Positions 1-7,848 of a stretch of 64,000 bases of DNA are shown here, one piece after another. Each line of letters starts with the position of its first letter. Positions within the stretch are counted from its first letter, which is position 1. This DNA is from Planctomycetaceae bacterium UBA2671. GTDB taxonomy: Bacteria; Planctomycetota; Planctomycetia; Planctomycetales; Planctomycetaceae. The stretch lies in contig DEML01000112.1 in NCBI GenBank assembly GCA_002359185.1, positions 1 to 64,000 of the forward strand, read 5' to 3'. The notes below the pieces were generated by a model. That model had not been told where the DNA came from. It was given only the letters and a program-made list of their open reading frames with translations, and did not search any database. The translations under genes and the position numbers were made by a program.

Positions 1-10
1 TCTGGGTTAT

Positions 11-613
11 TCAGGGACGACTAGTTAGCAGGAACCAGTTGTTGTTTCTGGGCGACTCGACTTCATCAATGGTGTTTTCTCTGGGCATCAGGCTGTTATA
101 TCCTGAGACGTTATTCTGTGTCGGATCGATCGCGCCCCAGTCAGTATTCGGGTCACCGGGATTCGCACCCTCCATTTCGCGCCCACCCCAGTTGACCGAA
201 AGAACAGCGTAACCACGCTGAGCATATTGCTTGACTACACCGAGATACGCCCTTTGTCCGCCGCCGTGCATGTGCAACACGGCGGGGAGCTTTCTTTGAG
301 CTCCTGTCGGAAATCCATAGAAAGCGGCCATTCGCGCAGGTTTACCCTTAAACGTGCCAATCGAATACAGCACATAGCGGTAGTCCACGCCATCTTCGGT
401 CCATTCCCGGTCGACTTGGACATTCAGCGGCTCGGCTCTCGGATCGTAACCTTCCCACAGTTCATCGACACTTTTAGGTGCACGTCCATTATGCAAAGGC
501 TTCAAAGAGTCGGCCACCAACGATTGATGACCAATCAATATCGCTAATAAGAAAAAACAGGGAATAACACTGAGGAATCGGATTCTCGTTGTTGAAGTAG
601 AAGTGAAAATCAT
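11..613 (-). pseudogene. Truncated acetylxylan-esterase-like alpha/beta hydrolase
   Basis: This reads as the first 200 residues of a secreted alpha/beta hydrolase of the planctomycete acetylxylan esterase-like type. Residues 1-35 look like a signal peptide (hydrophobic core about 12-30, then VADS). An oxyanion-hole type HGGG motif sits at 116-119 within a typical strand-loop (AVLHMHGGG). Homologues I recall are several hundred residues long, and their GxSxG nucleophile comes after the point where this frame ends. Here the frame departs from the family pattern straight after NNNWFLLT and stops within four codons, so the nucleophile, acid and histidine are all missing. The break falls at a CTAG (21-24). 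Either an inserted element begins there or the gene has decayed; the window edge hides which. It is probably not functional. The start follows from the signal peptide. Assignment to the hydrolase superfamily is fairly safe, but the exact substrate is not. Confidence 0.65.
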
Positions 614-770
614 GCCAATGCCGCTCCCAGTTTATTTAATGGTTTCTTTCATCAACTTCACTGTAGTCATCGAGACTCGCTAACACGACTATTCGATATT
701 ATTACATCTCGTGTTTGAGCCCCGTAGCAATGAAAACACCTGAATTTCGTATATGGGGATTTAAATCCGG

Positions 771-2645
771 TCAGTTGGTCTGAATAACCTTCTCAGCCTC
801 CTTCAGGCGACGTGCCGTGTCCTGCCTACGCAATGCCTGGATAATCTTGTTTCGGTCACCACCGGAAAGCGGAAGTGATACTTCTTCCCCAAGCACGCCG
901 AGAGGAACTTCTTCCATCATCCAGTCGTCGCTTCGCTGAGTGGCGAAGGGCAAATCTTTGTTGCCAGTCGCCTGGAGGTTAGCCAAAGGGTTTCGCCCCC
1001 AGGCGTAACGGAATTGAGTGGGAGTAGGCACCATTGGGCTTGTGAGGATGAGTTGCTTGTAGTCGTATTGTATCCGCCCGCGATTATCTTTGCCTTTCTC
1101 AGCATAGGCGACGTTGGCAGGGTGGAACTTGCGGTCCTCACCAGCGATGGCGAAACCCTCAATAACGCCATCCTGTGGATCGCTAACGTCGGTGTCGAGC
1201 TTGAGCAACAGAGTCCCATCGCCCTTCTCCATGCTTACAAGCATCGGTGGCTTCCACTGAACCTGACTGTCAAAGCCGTACTGGGTCGCGAGTGCCCACC
1301 GCGCGATTCGCTCGCCTGCAGGAATCTTGAGTTGGGGATGATACCAGCGTCTGCGCAGGTCGTAGGTGCTTACAAATCCAACGTTCCGATCACCCGCATT
1401 GTGAAAATCAAGGAAGGTCTGATACTGAGCAGCCCGGATTTCGATTCCAGCATTGAACATCTTCTCACAGTAATCGTCGCGTGTCTGCGGGTAGCCATCA
1501 GTGCAGAGCGAGAGTATGCCGAATGGCATTTCGGGATTGTTAAACGCTACGCGCCATGCCCTGATCATTTCCGGGAAGATATCTCGGTACATTTCCACAC
1601 CGACAGAACCCTCAAAAGCGTTATTGTATCCCTGATGGAAAATCGCTCCTTTGACGGAGAGCCCAGAGAGCGGCGCAATCATGCCCGCGTAACAGTGTCC
1701 TGGAAAGTTATGGTTGCCTATCGGACCTGGTTGGAGATCGCCAGGCTCCTGTTTCTTATCGACAGGAATCGGATTCCCCTCTTTGACCTGCCTTTCCACC
1801 CACTGGCGGTGACTGGCGATACGTTTCTCCAAATCCGTCTGAGGGTTCCACGCAGCGGCAGCCTCATCGAATGACGCGAGTTTGGCTTTGGTTGGTTCGC
1901 TGCTCATTGCTCGCAGCACGGGAAGCGGGGTCCAAGTTTCCACAGTGGTTCCACCGCGAGATGCGTCGATAACACCGATGGGCACGTTGCTAGCCTTGTG
2001 GACTCTTCGCGCGAAAACGTAGCCAATGGCTGAAAGTTCTCGGGCGATCTCAGGTCTGCAAACATCCCAGTCCCCTTTACGGAAATGCCGACCGGACCAA
2101 TCGCTCCACTGGTACAGACGGGGAAAGCCCATATTGAGTTCTGGTCCCTGACCGTAGGGAACAGTCAGGATGCGGATTTCGGGAAAGTTTGCGGAAATGA
2201 TTTCAAGGGGACCATTTTCTACTTTGGCAAGCTCAAACTCCATGTTGCTTTGCCCGCCGAGTACCCAGACGTCACCAATGAGGATATTGTCGAGTACAAG
2301 AGACTCACTCTCGCCTTTCAGCACCATCTGCTGAGGTTTTGTATTTGCGGAAACTGCTGGCAAAGTAACTTTCCACGCACGGTCTTTGCCAGCCTTGGTC
2401 GATGCTTCACTGCCGGCAAACTCGACCATGACCTGCTCGTCAGGATCGGCCCAGCCCCAGACATGAATCGGCTGATCCCGTTGGAGCACCATATTAGTCT
2501 GGAAGACGTTACTGACACACAACCCCTCGCCGATCGCGGGGACATCAATGACATCTTCTCGCGGCATCTTTTGGGCAAATGCAGGAATCGCAAGAGAACT
2601 CGCGAGAGTGAAGATCAGGAGACATGAGAAGAGATAATGTTTCAT
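771..2645 (-). CDS. Sialate O-acetylesterase-like SGNH hydrolase, secreted
   Basis: This is a secreted esterase of the SASA (DUF303) SGNH family, whose characterised members remove O-acetyl groups from sialic acids or other acetylated glycans. A signal peptide is visible at residues 1-24, ending AFA-Q. The N-terminal region (45-120) resembles the beta domain typical of the family, including NMVLQRDQPIHVWGWA. The nucleophile serine lies in GQSNM at 131-135, preceded by IGDVWVLGG. The conserved block DASRGGTTVETWTP is at 228-241. The usual YQGE-N block appears here as HQGYNNAF at about 337-344, a noticeable variation. The length of 624 residues fits the longer planctomycete members. It stands alone, and its start faces that of the acetyltransferase gene across about 240 bp that must hold both promoters. 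Family assignment is firm; the substrate is unknown and could equally be acetylated xylan or algal sugars. Confidence 0.85.
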   Translation of the reverse strand: MKHYLFSCLLIFTLASSLAIPAFAQKMPREDVIDVPAIGEGLCVSNVFQTNMVLQRDQPIHVWGWADPDEQVMVEFAGSEASTKAGKDRAWKVTLPAVSANTKPQQMVLKGESESLVLDNILIGDVWVLGGQSNMEFELAKVENGPLEIISANFPEIRILTVPYGQGPELNMGFPRLYQWSDWSGRHFRKGDWDVCRPEIARELSAIGYVFARRVHKASNVPIGVIDASRGGTTVETWTPLPVLRAMSSEPTKAKLASFDEAAAAWNPQTDLEKRIASHRQWVERQVKEGNPIPVDKKQEPGDLQPGPIGNHNFPGHCYAGMIAPLSGLSVKGAIFHQGYNNAFEGSVGVEMYRDIFPEMIRAWRVAFNNPEMPFGILSLCTDGYPQTRDDYCEKMFNAGIEIRAAQYQTFLDFHNAGDRNVGFVSTYDLRRRWYHPQLKIPAGERIARWALATQYGFDSQVQWKPPMLVSMEKGDGTLLLKLDTDVSDPQDGVIEGFAIAGEDRKFHPANVAYAEKGKDNRGRIQYDYKQLILTSPMVPTPTQFRYAWGRNPLANLQATGNKDLPFATQRSDDWMMEEVPLGVLGEEVSLPLSGGDRNKIIQALRRQDTARRLKEAEKVIQTN

Positions 2646-2888
2646 AAGTGAGCATACTCAGAGTCAAAGTTAACGTGCAGTCTGCATCCTTCCACGCAAA
2701 GGAATACCCCAGTCCACAAGCATACCCCTTAGAGTCAAAGGCTTCCATTGTCAGCGTTTCAACCTATGGCACGCCAATCGGATTGGATGGTAAATAATAA
2801 CTGAAAGTGGATCGAATGAGTGACTACCCCTCCGCCTTTATTTGTTTCGAGGATTGCGTCTGTTGCTGGCCACGATTACAAAGAGGTG

Positions 2889-3401
2889 ATGCCTGTAATA
2901 AAAACCAAAACCACCTATCTGCAAATGTTTTCGTCGCCAGTGATTGAGATCATCGCACCCCGCTATGACATGAAGATTTCTAAAGTTGATAGTCCGACAG
3001 TCGAGTTCTATCGGTGTCTCTATCAACAGGTTGGCTCATCGTTCTACTGGGTCGATCGCTTATTGATGCGAGATAAGGAACTCCTGACGATTATCCATCA
3101 CGAGCTTGTAGACGTGTTGGTTATTACAGTCGCGGATGAGCCTTGGGGCTACGCAGAACTTAATAGGCGCCGGGCAGGCGAAATCGAGTTGGCTTATTTT
3201 GGACTTATCCCCAAAGCAACTGGTCAGGGATTGGGGAAATACTTCCTGAACCACGTATTGAGAACAGCATGGAGCCTTAGTCCGCAACGAGTGTGGGTGC
3301 ACACCTGTGACTTAGACCATCCGGCTGCACTACCAAACTATTTGAAGGCTGGTTTCAAGATCTACGACGAAGTCGTGAACGATCAATGGATCCCTGACTG
3401 A
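2889..3401 (+). CDS. GNAT-family N-acetyltransferase
   Basis: This is a cytoplasmic GNAT acetyltransferase of about 170 residues. The acetyl-CoA binding motif A is seen as IPKATGQGLGKYFL, with the Q-x-x-G-x-G pattern. The preceding strand, IELAYFGL, and the C-terminal strand with VHTCDLDHPAALPNY and AGFKIYDE are typical of a planctomycete and proteobacterial subgroup. In homologues I recall, the protein begins with a KTTYLEM-like segment. I therefore prefer the ATG at 2889 (MPVIKTKTTYLQMF) to the GTG at 2820. An AAGAGGTG stretch touches this ATG and is too close to be an ideal ribosome site, so the start is not certain. The acceptor substrate is unknown. The gene is monocistronic and divergent from the sialate esterase gene. 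Confidence 0.8.
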   Translation: MPVIKTKTTYLQMFSSPVIEIIAPRYDMKISKVDSPTVEFYRCLYQQVGSSFYWVDRLLMRDKELLTIIHHELVDVLVITVADEPWGYAELNRRRAGEIELAYFGLIPKATGQGLGKYFLNHVLRTAWSLSPQRVWVHTCDLDHPAALPNYLKAGFKIYDEVVNDQWIPD

Positions 3402-3433
3402 GAAGAAACGGCGATAACGATTACCCCCAACAG

Positions 3434-3516
3434 TTACGCCGCCTTCCTCTCGAACGACTTCACCAATCCCCCGACATAGGACTTCACCATCTGAGTACCC
3501 GTAGCCGTTTCGAAAG
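3434..3516 (-). pseudogene. C-terminal scrap of a DDE integrase/transposase
   Basis: Read on the minus strand, this stretch ends in a frame giving VGGLVKSFERKAA followed by TAA at 3436-3434, with an in-frame stop about 27 codons upstream. The same ending, VGGLIRSFERKVA, terminates the better-preserved integrase remnant at 23898-24172, so this is judged to be the last ~25 codons of the same transposase family. Nothing else of the gene survives here. The next gene downstream starts beyond 3700. Confidence 0.55.
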
Positions 3517-3560
3517 ATTAATATGATTTTCGGTGATCATTTCCATAATGAATAAATTAA

Positions 3561-3625
3561 ATGGTCGGGTAGCTGTCGAAGTAGATTTCAAGAATTAGAA
3601 GGAACCTCGACAATAGCCCGACCAT
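3561..3625. repeat. Inverted repeat, 19-bp arms around a 27-base loop
   Basis: The arms ATGGTCGGGTAGCTGTCGA (3561-3579) and TCGACAATAGCCCGACCAT (3607-3625) can pair over nine bases, then six bases after a four-base mismatch. It lies about 80 bases past the stop of the PcfJ-like gene. It could act as a transcription terminator or be a tiny non-autonomous element. No clear T-run follows on either strand, so the terminator reading is weak. Confidence 0.45.
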
Positions 3626-3705
3626 CTCAGAAGATACCTGATTCCTCAATAAACGTCATTTATTTTCAGGATCTTTATTTTTCGCTGACTAAAATAGTCA
3701 GGAAC

Positions 3706-5208
3706 TCAAATATAACTCGCAACACGCAAACTTTCTGATTCAGCCCAACGTTGAATAATTTGTTTCTCTTTATCATTGGGCAATCGGTTAGCCTTACCTC
3801 GAATCTGACAGATCATTCGATCAGACTTACGAACCTCGACAGTAACAGCTTTTGACATTCGTCCGAAGGATTCGACTTCCATTGTCCAGATCGAGCAATA
3901 TCCTCGTGCACAGGAATCTGCATAGGTCGCCACACAATGCTTCATTTGTCGCCCTTCAGTCAGCAATGCTTTGCTGCTGAGCAATTCACGTATTGTCCAA
4001 CATCTCAATGTCCCCTTTTTCTCAGAACCTTCCATGAATTCATAATTCTGAATCCCTGAAGACTTCCACTGTTGAATCTGATATCGGTTATCATTATTCA
4101 ACTTGCGATGCCAATCATGGACCTGACGCAATAATGATTCTGGAGTTCGACCATTCATCGACAAATTTGGCTGGGGCGGACTTGTTTCTTCTCGATGTCC
4201 ATTTGCAATATAAATATGCTCTGGAACAAACCGCTGATGCTGGAGGTAATCGATAATTGGACCAACATGAGTTCGATCCAACATTGGATGAGAAATGAAC
4301 CAGCGAATCACGGAAGACCAGAATTCATCATTCTGAAACTGATCGATCAGTCTGGTTCCAATGATGGCTCTTGCAAGATGTTCATCCCCACCCAACCCAA
4401 GAACTTGCGCCCAACGGAGCGCTTGATCGATGGTCAACTCATTCGGAGACCGCATGAAGAGATGAGCCATCTTCTTCGTTAACGGGATTGGCAACTTGCA
4501 ATGGCGGATATTCTGTCCTCGACCAACGTGGATATACCAGAAACGTCGTTCAGCAGCATCTTTCCGATTGCCTGTGAACCAGACGGTATCAAGAAATAGA
4601 GGAACATCGTCATACTTTACGAATAGATGTCGAAGGAGAGACGCAAATTGTCGAGAGGAACTATGCGAGCGTGGCTTCCAGTCTTCGACAGGTCGCTGCC
4701 ATGAAGAAGAGTTCGCTGCAATCTGAGCGAGAGCTTCGACGTAGGTATTCCCCGAAATTTGCCCCAATGAAGCGACCGCTGGTGAGCCGTCAAAGAATTT
4801 GGCTCGACAGTTGTGAAGATGTTCGAACAATCGAAGCAAGACTTTTCGATTCACTTGCCGTTCATGCTTTGGTCGACGGCTTATTCGAAGATTCTCACAT
4901 AGCCGTTTCAGGTGAGGTAGAGTCACCTCGTTTTCTGATCGTTCTCCAGCAATCACTTCACGAAGAACATCTGACTGATTCCGACTTTCACGGCGGTGAC
5001 TTTGCAGCCTTTCCATTGCGACAGACTGACGGGAGAAGTTGCGTTCCTGACAACGCTGATTCCAACTCTTCTTGAGTTTTCGGCTGAATCCATTTTGATC
5101 GCACCATTCCCGATAGGCTTCAACCGTCGAAAGACCAAGCCCTCGAATATGGTTCAGCAACTCACGATCTAATTCTTCGCTGACCACTCGTGATTTATTT
5201 TTTCGCAT
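3706..5208 (-). CDS. PcfJ-like domain protein
   Basis: This is a 500-residue cytoplasmic protein whose C-terminal third matches the PcfJ family. That family is named from an Enterococcus conjugative plasmid gene and is widely found, without known biochemistry, in chromosomes and mobile elements. The diagnostic segment is GRQMKHCVATYADSC followed by GYCSIWTMEV at about residues 418-445, then a VEVRKSDRMICQIRGKAN strand and a tail close to KEKQIIQRWA. The N-terminal half is rich in Arg, Trp and His and has no recognisable domain. No signal peptide or membrane segment is seen. PcfK, the plasmid partner, is not next to it. The gene is a single unit, with a hairpin downstream (3561-3625) and several TTGACA boxes in the opposite direction upstream. 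It may be a leftover of an integrated element. Family membership is good; function unknown. Confidence 0.75.
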   Translation of the reverse strand: MRKNKSRVVSEELDRELLNHIRGLGLSTVEAYREWCDQNGFSRKLKKSWNQRCQERNFSRQSVAMERLQSHRRESRNQSDVLREVIAGERSENEVTLPHLKRLCENLRISRRPKHERQVNRKVLLRLFEHLHNCRAKFFDGSPAVASLGQISGNTYVEALAQIAANSSSWQRPVEDWKPRSHSSSRQFASLLRHLFVKYDDVPLFLDTVWFTGNRKDAAERRFWYIHVGRGQNIRHCKLPIPLTKKMAHLFMRSPNELTIDQALRWAQVLGLGGDEHLARAIIGTRLIDQFQNDEFWSSVIRWFISHPMLDRTHVGPIIDYLQHQRFVPEHIYIANGHREETSPPQPNLSMNGRTPESLLRQVHDWHRKLNNDNRYQIQQWKSSGIQNYEFMEGSEKKGTLRCWTIRELLSSKALLTEGRQMKHCVATYADSCARGYCSIWTMEVESFGRMSKAVTVEVRKSDRMICQIRGKANRLPNDKEKQIIQRWAESESLRVASYI

Positions 5209-5382
5209 TTATTCAATGACCGATGATCTGGTAGTTTCATGTATGAAGTTCCAATGAGTGAGTTTTGTTTTGGGTTCATTTCAATCTTTTCTCTGATAAT
5301 GTGGTAATAAAGGTGTATTCGTTTGACAAGAAATCGCCAGATAGGTTCAGGTTTGGTAATCAATAATATTTAAAGCACTGAG

Positions 5383-5485
5383 TTGACAGTAATTCGTAGT
5401 AAATGGATTTCTTGACACACGTATGCATCTTTTATGTGCTTGACAGTTAGACTGATTGCGTATGTCGTGTCATCGGAGATTGACA
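5383..5485 (+). promoter_or_regulatory. Four spaced TTGACA boxes upstream of the small helical protein
   Basis: The hexamer TTGACA, which matches a sigma-70 -35 box, occurs at 5383, 5412, 5440 and 5480 on the plus strand, 29, 28 and 40 bases apart. The gene at 5520 follows. No perfect TATAAT stands 17 bases after any of them; the nearest candidates are TATGTG and TATGTC, about 15-16 bases after the second and third. They may be alternative promoters or repeated operator half-sites. Confidence 0.35.
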
Positions 5486-5519
5486 TAAATTGATTACTTA
5501 GTAACAAGCGAGTTTATTA

Positions 5520-6017
5520 ATGCACGAAAAGCGAATGCGGATTTATCTCGACGATCATTTGTCGATGATTGTCGGGGAAATGGAACTCATCGAACGCAGC
5601 TTTAACAGCAACCGTCACTCAGGACTTGGTTCCTTCTTAAAACAATTCTTGTCTGATCTCCGAATACAAAAAGAGATCGTTGAGAAGGTTTTTCAATGCC
5701 TGGAATTTGAAGTGAGCATCCAAGGGCAGTTGAAACAGGGAGCGGCATGGCTCGCTGAGAAAATTGGTCGGTTCAAGCTCAATGATTCACTACTGGAATA
5801 TTCGGACCTGAGTCGGGTTGTGGAACTTGAAGCGATGCTGGCTGTGGCACAGGAACGGATCGCATTGTGGGTAACGCTCAACTCACTGACTATTACTGAT
5901 GTGCGCCTAAAGGATTTCGACTTCTCGTTGATCCTTATGCAGTCCGAGTTGCAGCTTGCGGAATTGAAAACTCATCACCACTCAGCGATAACCAATGCAT
6001 TTGCCAGTAATCACTGA
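5520..6017 (+). CDS. Conserved small helical protein of unknown function
   Basis: This is a soluble, mostly helical protein of 165 residues without signal peptide. I recall similar hypothetical proteins of about 160 residues in diverse bacteria, with the same succession: an LxDHLxxIVGxMELxxR opening (here LDDHLSMIVGEMELIERS, residues 11-28), a middle QGAAWLAEKIGRFKLN, and LSRVVELEAML near residue 100. The arrangement suggests a ferritin-like four-helix bundle, but I see no convincing metal-ligand pattern, so no activity is proposed. The gene is monocistronic, preceded by a row of TTGACA boxes and followed by a dispersed repeat. Confidence 0.65.
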   Translation: MHEKRMRIYLDDHLSMIVGEMELIERSFNSNRHSGLGSFLKQFLSDLRIQKEIVEKVFQCLEFEVSIQGQLKQGAAWLAEKIGRFKLNDSLLEYSDLSRVVELEAMLAVAQERIALWVTLNSLTITDVRLKDFDFSLILMQSELQLAELKTHHHSAITNAFASNH

Positions 6018-6137
6018 AGCGGAAATCCACTCGATTGATGATGCTATTTCCAATACAAATATTCGTGTGGCATTATTTTAATTTGAAAACAATCTTCAAA
6101 AATGCTGCGAGGGAAAGAAGATCTCTAACTCTGCTGA

Positions 6138-6293
6138 TTGTCACAACATTCTGTTATTTTTTGTCCGAGTTCCCGACACACAATGTGTTCAACATTCTGA
6201 TCGTGTCTGGTCACTCAATCGTCTGAAGTATTCTGTGCATCGATCCCGAATTCCACTCCCCTGCACTTTGAAATCCATGCTCCCTTCTTCAAC
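6138..6293. repeat. Dispersed ~156-bp repeat, copy A
   Basis: This stretch aligns by eye along its whole length with 52049-52204, in the same orientation and with only small gaps. Shared blocks include TTGTCACAACAT at the start, CTGGTCACTCAATCGTC in the middle and TCCCCTGC near the end. Read on the minus strand both copies contain RRLSDQ before a stop, so it may be the tail of a lost gene plus flanking DNA. It separates the helical-protein gene from the convergent DUF1501 operon. Confidence 0.6.
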
Positions 6294-6375
6294 ATTGTAT
6301 TCTATATGAAATCAAATTATCCCATCCCCATGACAATCCCTGCCCCCTTTAATATCCAGCTTTTACATCAGTTGT

Positions 6376-7842
6376 CTAAGAAAGCAATCCTTTGACGACA
6401 CGGGCACCATCAACTCCTGTGAGCTTGAGATCGAGACCCTGATATTTCACGGAAAAGCGATTATGGTCAATGCCCAGACAGTGCAGAACACTGGCATTTA
6501 AATCGTTAATATGCACCGGATCTCTCACAATATTATAGCAATAATCATCAGTCTCTCCGTAATCAATGCCCGGCTTAAATCCGCCACCAGCCACCCACGT
6601 TGAGAAACAGCGACCGTGGTGGTCACGGCCGTGATTATCATTCGTCAGTTTTCCCTGACTATAAATTGTTCGACCGAATTCACCACCGAAGATGACAACC
6701 GTATCGTCTAATAACCCACGTTGTTTTAAATCTTTGACGAGGGCAGCTGCGGGCTGATCCACCTTATCACAATTATTACGAATTGCCTGGGGGAGATTCC
6801 CATGCTGATCCCAACCACGTTGAAAGAGCTGAATGAAGGGCACGCCGCGTTCTGCCATCCGACGTGCTAAAATGCAATTCGCCGCGAACGTTCCCTTTTT
6901 CTCTGAATCAGGGCCGTACATATCAAATGTCGCTTTCGTTTCTCCACTCAAGTCCATCAAACCCGGGACCGAAGTTTGCATCCGGTACGCCATTTCGTAT
7001 TGCGCAATGCGTGCTTCTATTTCCGGGTCTCCCGAAATCTGGGATTTTTCGGCATTAATCTTTGCCAGTCCATCCAGCATTTTACGACGCAGTCCTCTGT
7101 CCAATCCTTTGGGGTCAGAGAGATACAAAACGGGATCACCAGCGCTACGAAACTGAACTCCCTGATGTCGTGAGGGCAAGTTGCCGCTGCTCCAGAGCCG
7201 TGAATAGAGTGCCTGCCCTGGTGCATTGCCAACGGATATCATCACCACATAAGCGGGCAGCTCTTTGTTAGGACTGCCTAGTCCATAACTCAACCACGCC
7301 CCGAAACTGGGACGTCCCAACTGTTGTGTCCCCGTATTGATGTATGTAATCGCAGGATCATGATTGATGGCTTCGGTATTCATGGTACGAATAATAGAAA
7401 TGTCATCTGCGATGGAAGCCGTGTGTGGCAGGATGTCTCCATTAATCCAGGTTCCCCGTTCGCCGTAGCGTTTAAAATTGAACATCGGTGCGACACAGGG
7501 AAACGATTTTTGCCCGCTGGTCATTCCCGTGATTCGTTGTCCTTTTCGAATAGAGTCTGGCAATTCTGTCCCATGAATTTTCTTCAACTCAGGCTTGTAA
7601 TCGAAAAGGTCAATATGACTGGGACCACCAGCCATGAAAAGATAAATCACCCGTTTCGCTTTGGGTGCAAAATGAGGTAAGCCGAGTGCCCCGCGTTGAT
7701 CTGAATAGGTTTGGTTGGCAGCGGAGAGTTTGGGAACGTCTCCCAACAACGATGCCAGTGCCGCCGCCCCCAGGCATCCACGGGAGCGTGACAATAATTG
7801 TCGACGCGTTAACTGTCGCTGGTATTCTTCCAGAGGATTCAT
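6376..7842 (-). CDS. DUF1501 protein, Tat-exported, sulfatase-like fold
   Basis: This is a 488-residue DUF1501 protein, a family abundant in planctomycetes, distantly related to alkaline phosphatases/sulfatases and of unknown substrate. A twin-arginine type leader is seen at the N-terminus (LTRRQLLSRS then a hydrophobic GAAALASLLG stretch, about residues 10-37), pointing to export in the folded state. Family blocks follow: FMAGGPSHIDLFDYKPEL, IRTMNTEAINHDPA, RMAERGVPFIQLFQRGWDQHGN, and FGGEFGRTIYSQG near a histidine-rich NDNHGRDHHGRCFS. The ending with IDHNRFSVKYQGLDLKLTGV is the standard C-terminus. It starts 6 bases after the stop of the large LamG-cytochrome gene and is certainly cotranscribed with it. 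This pairing recurs across the window and suggests the two exported proteins act together. Confidence 0.93.
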   Translation of the reverse strand: MNPLEEYQRQLTRRQLLSRSRGCLGAAALASLLGDVPKLSAANQTYSDQRGALGLPHFAPKAKRVIYLFMAGGPSHIDLFDYKPELKKIHGTELPDSIRKGQRITGMTSGQKSFPCVAPMFNFKRYGERGTWINGDILPHTASIADDISIIRTMNTEAINHDPAITYINTGTQQLGRPSFGAWLSYGLGSPNKELPAYVVMISVGNAPGQALYSRLWSSGNLPSRHQGVQFRSAGDPVLYLSDPKGLDRGLRRKMLDGLAKINAEKSQISGDPEIEARIAQYEMAYRMQTSVPGLMDLSGETKATFDMYGPDSEKKGTFAANCILARRMAERGVPFIQLFQRGWDQHGNLPQAIRNNCDKVDQPAAALVKDLKQRGLLDDTVVIFGGEFGRTIYSQGKLTNDNHGRDHHGRCFSTWVAGGGFKPGIDYGETDDYCYNIVRDPVHINDLNASVLHCLGIDHNRFSVKYQGLDLKLTGVDGARVVKGLLS

Positions 7843-7848
7843 TGCGAT

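Noticed and set aside
1014..1874. Long open frame on the plus strand opposite the sialate esterase gene
   Set aside because: It is the reverse of a well-supported coding region, has no family features and no ribosome site.
5169..5363. Short minus-strand frame overlapping the start of the PcfJ-like gene
   Set aside because: 64 codons, no ribosome site or family features, and it overlaps the real gene in another phase.
6035..6226. Open frame of 63 codons after the small helical-protein gene
   Set aside because: It runs into the dispersed repeat at 6138 and its 52-kb counterpart does not keep the frame.
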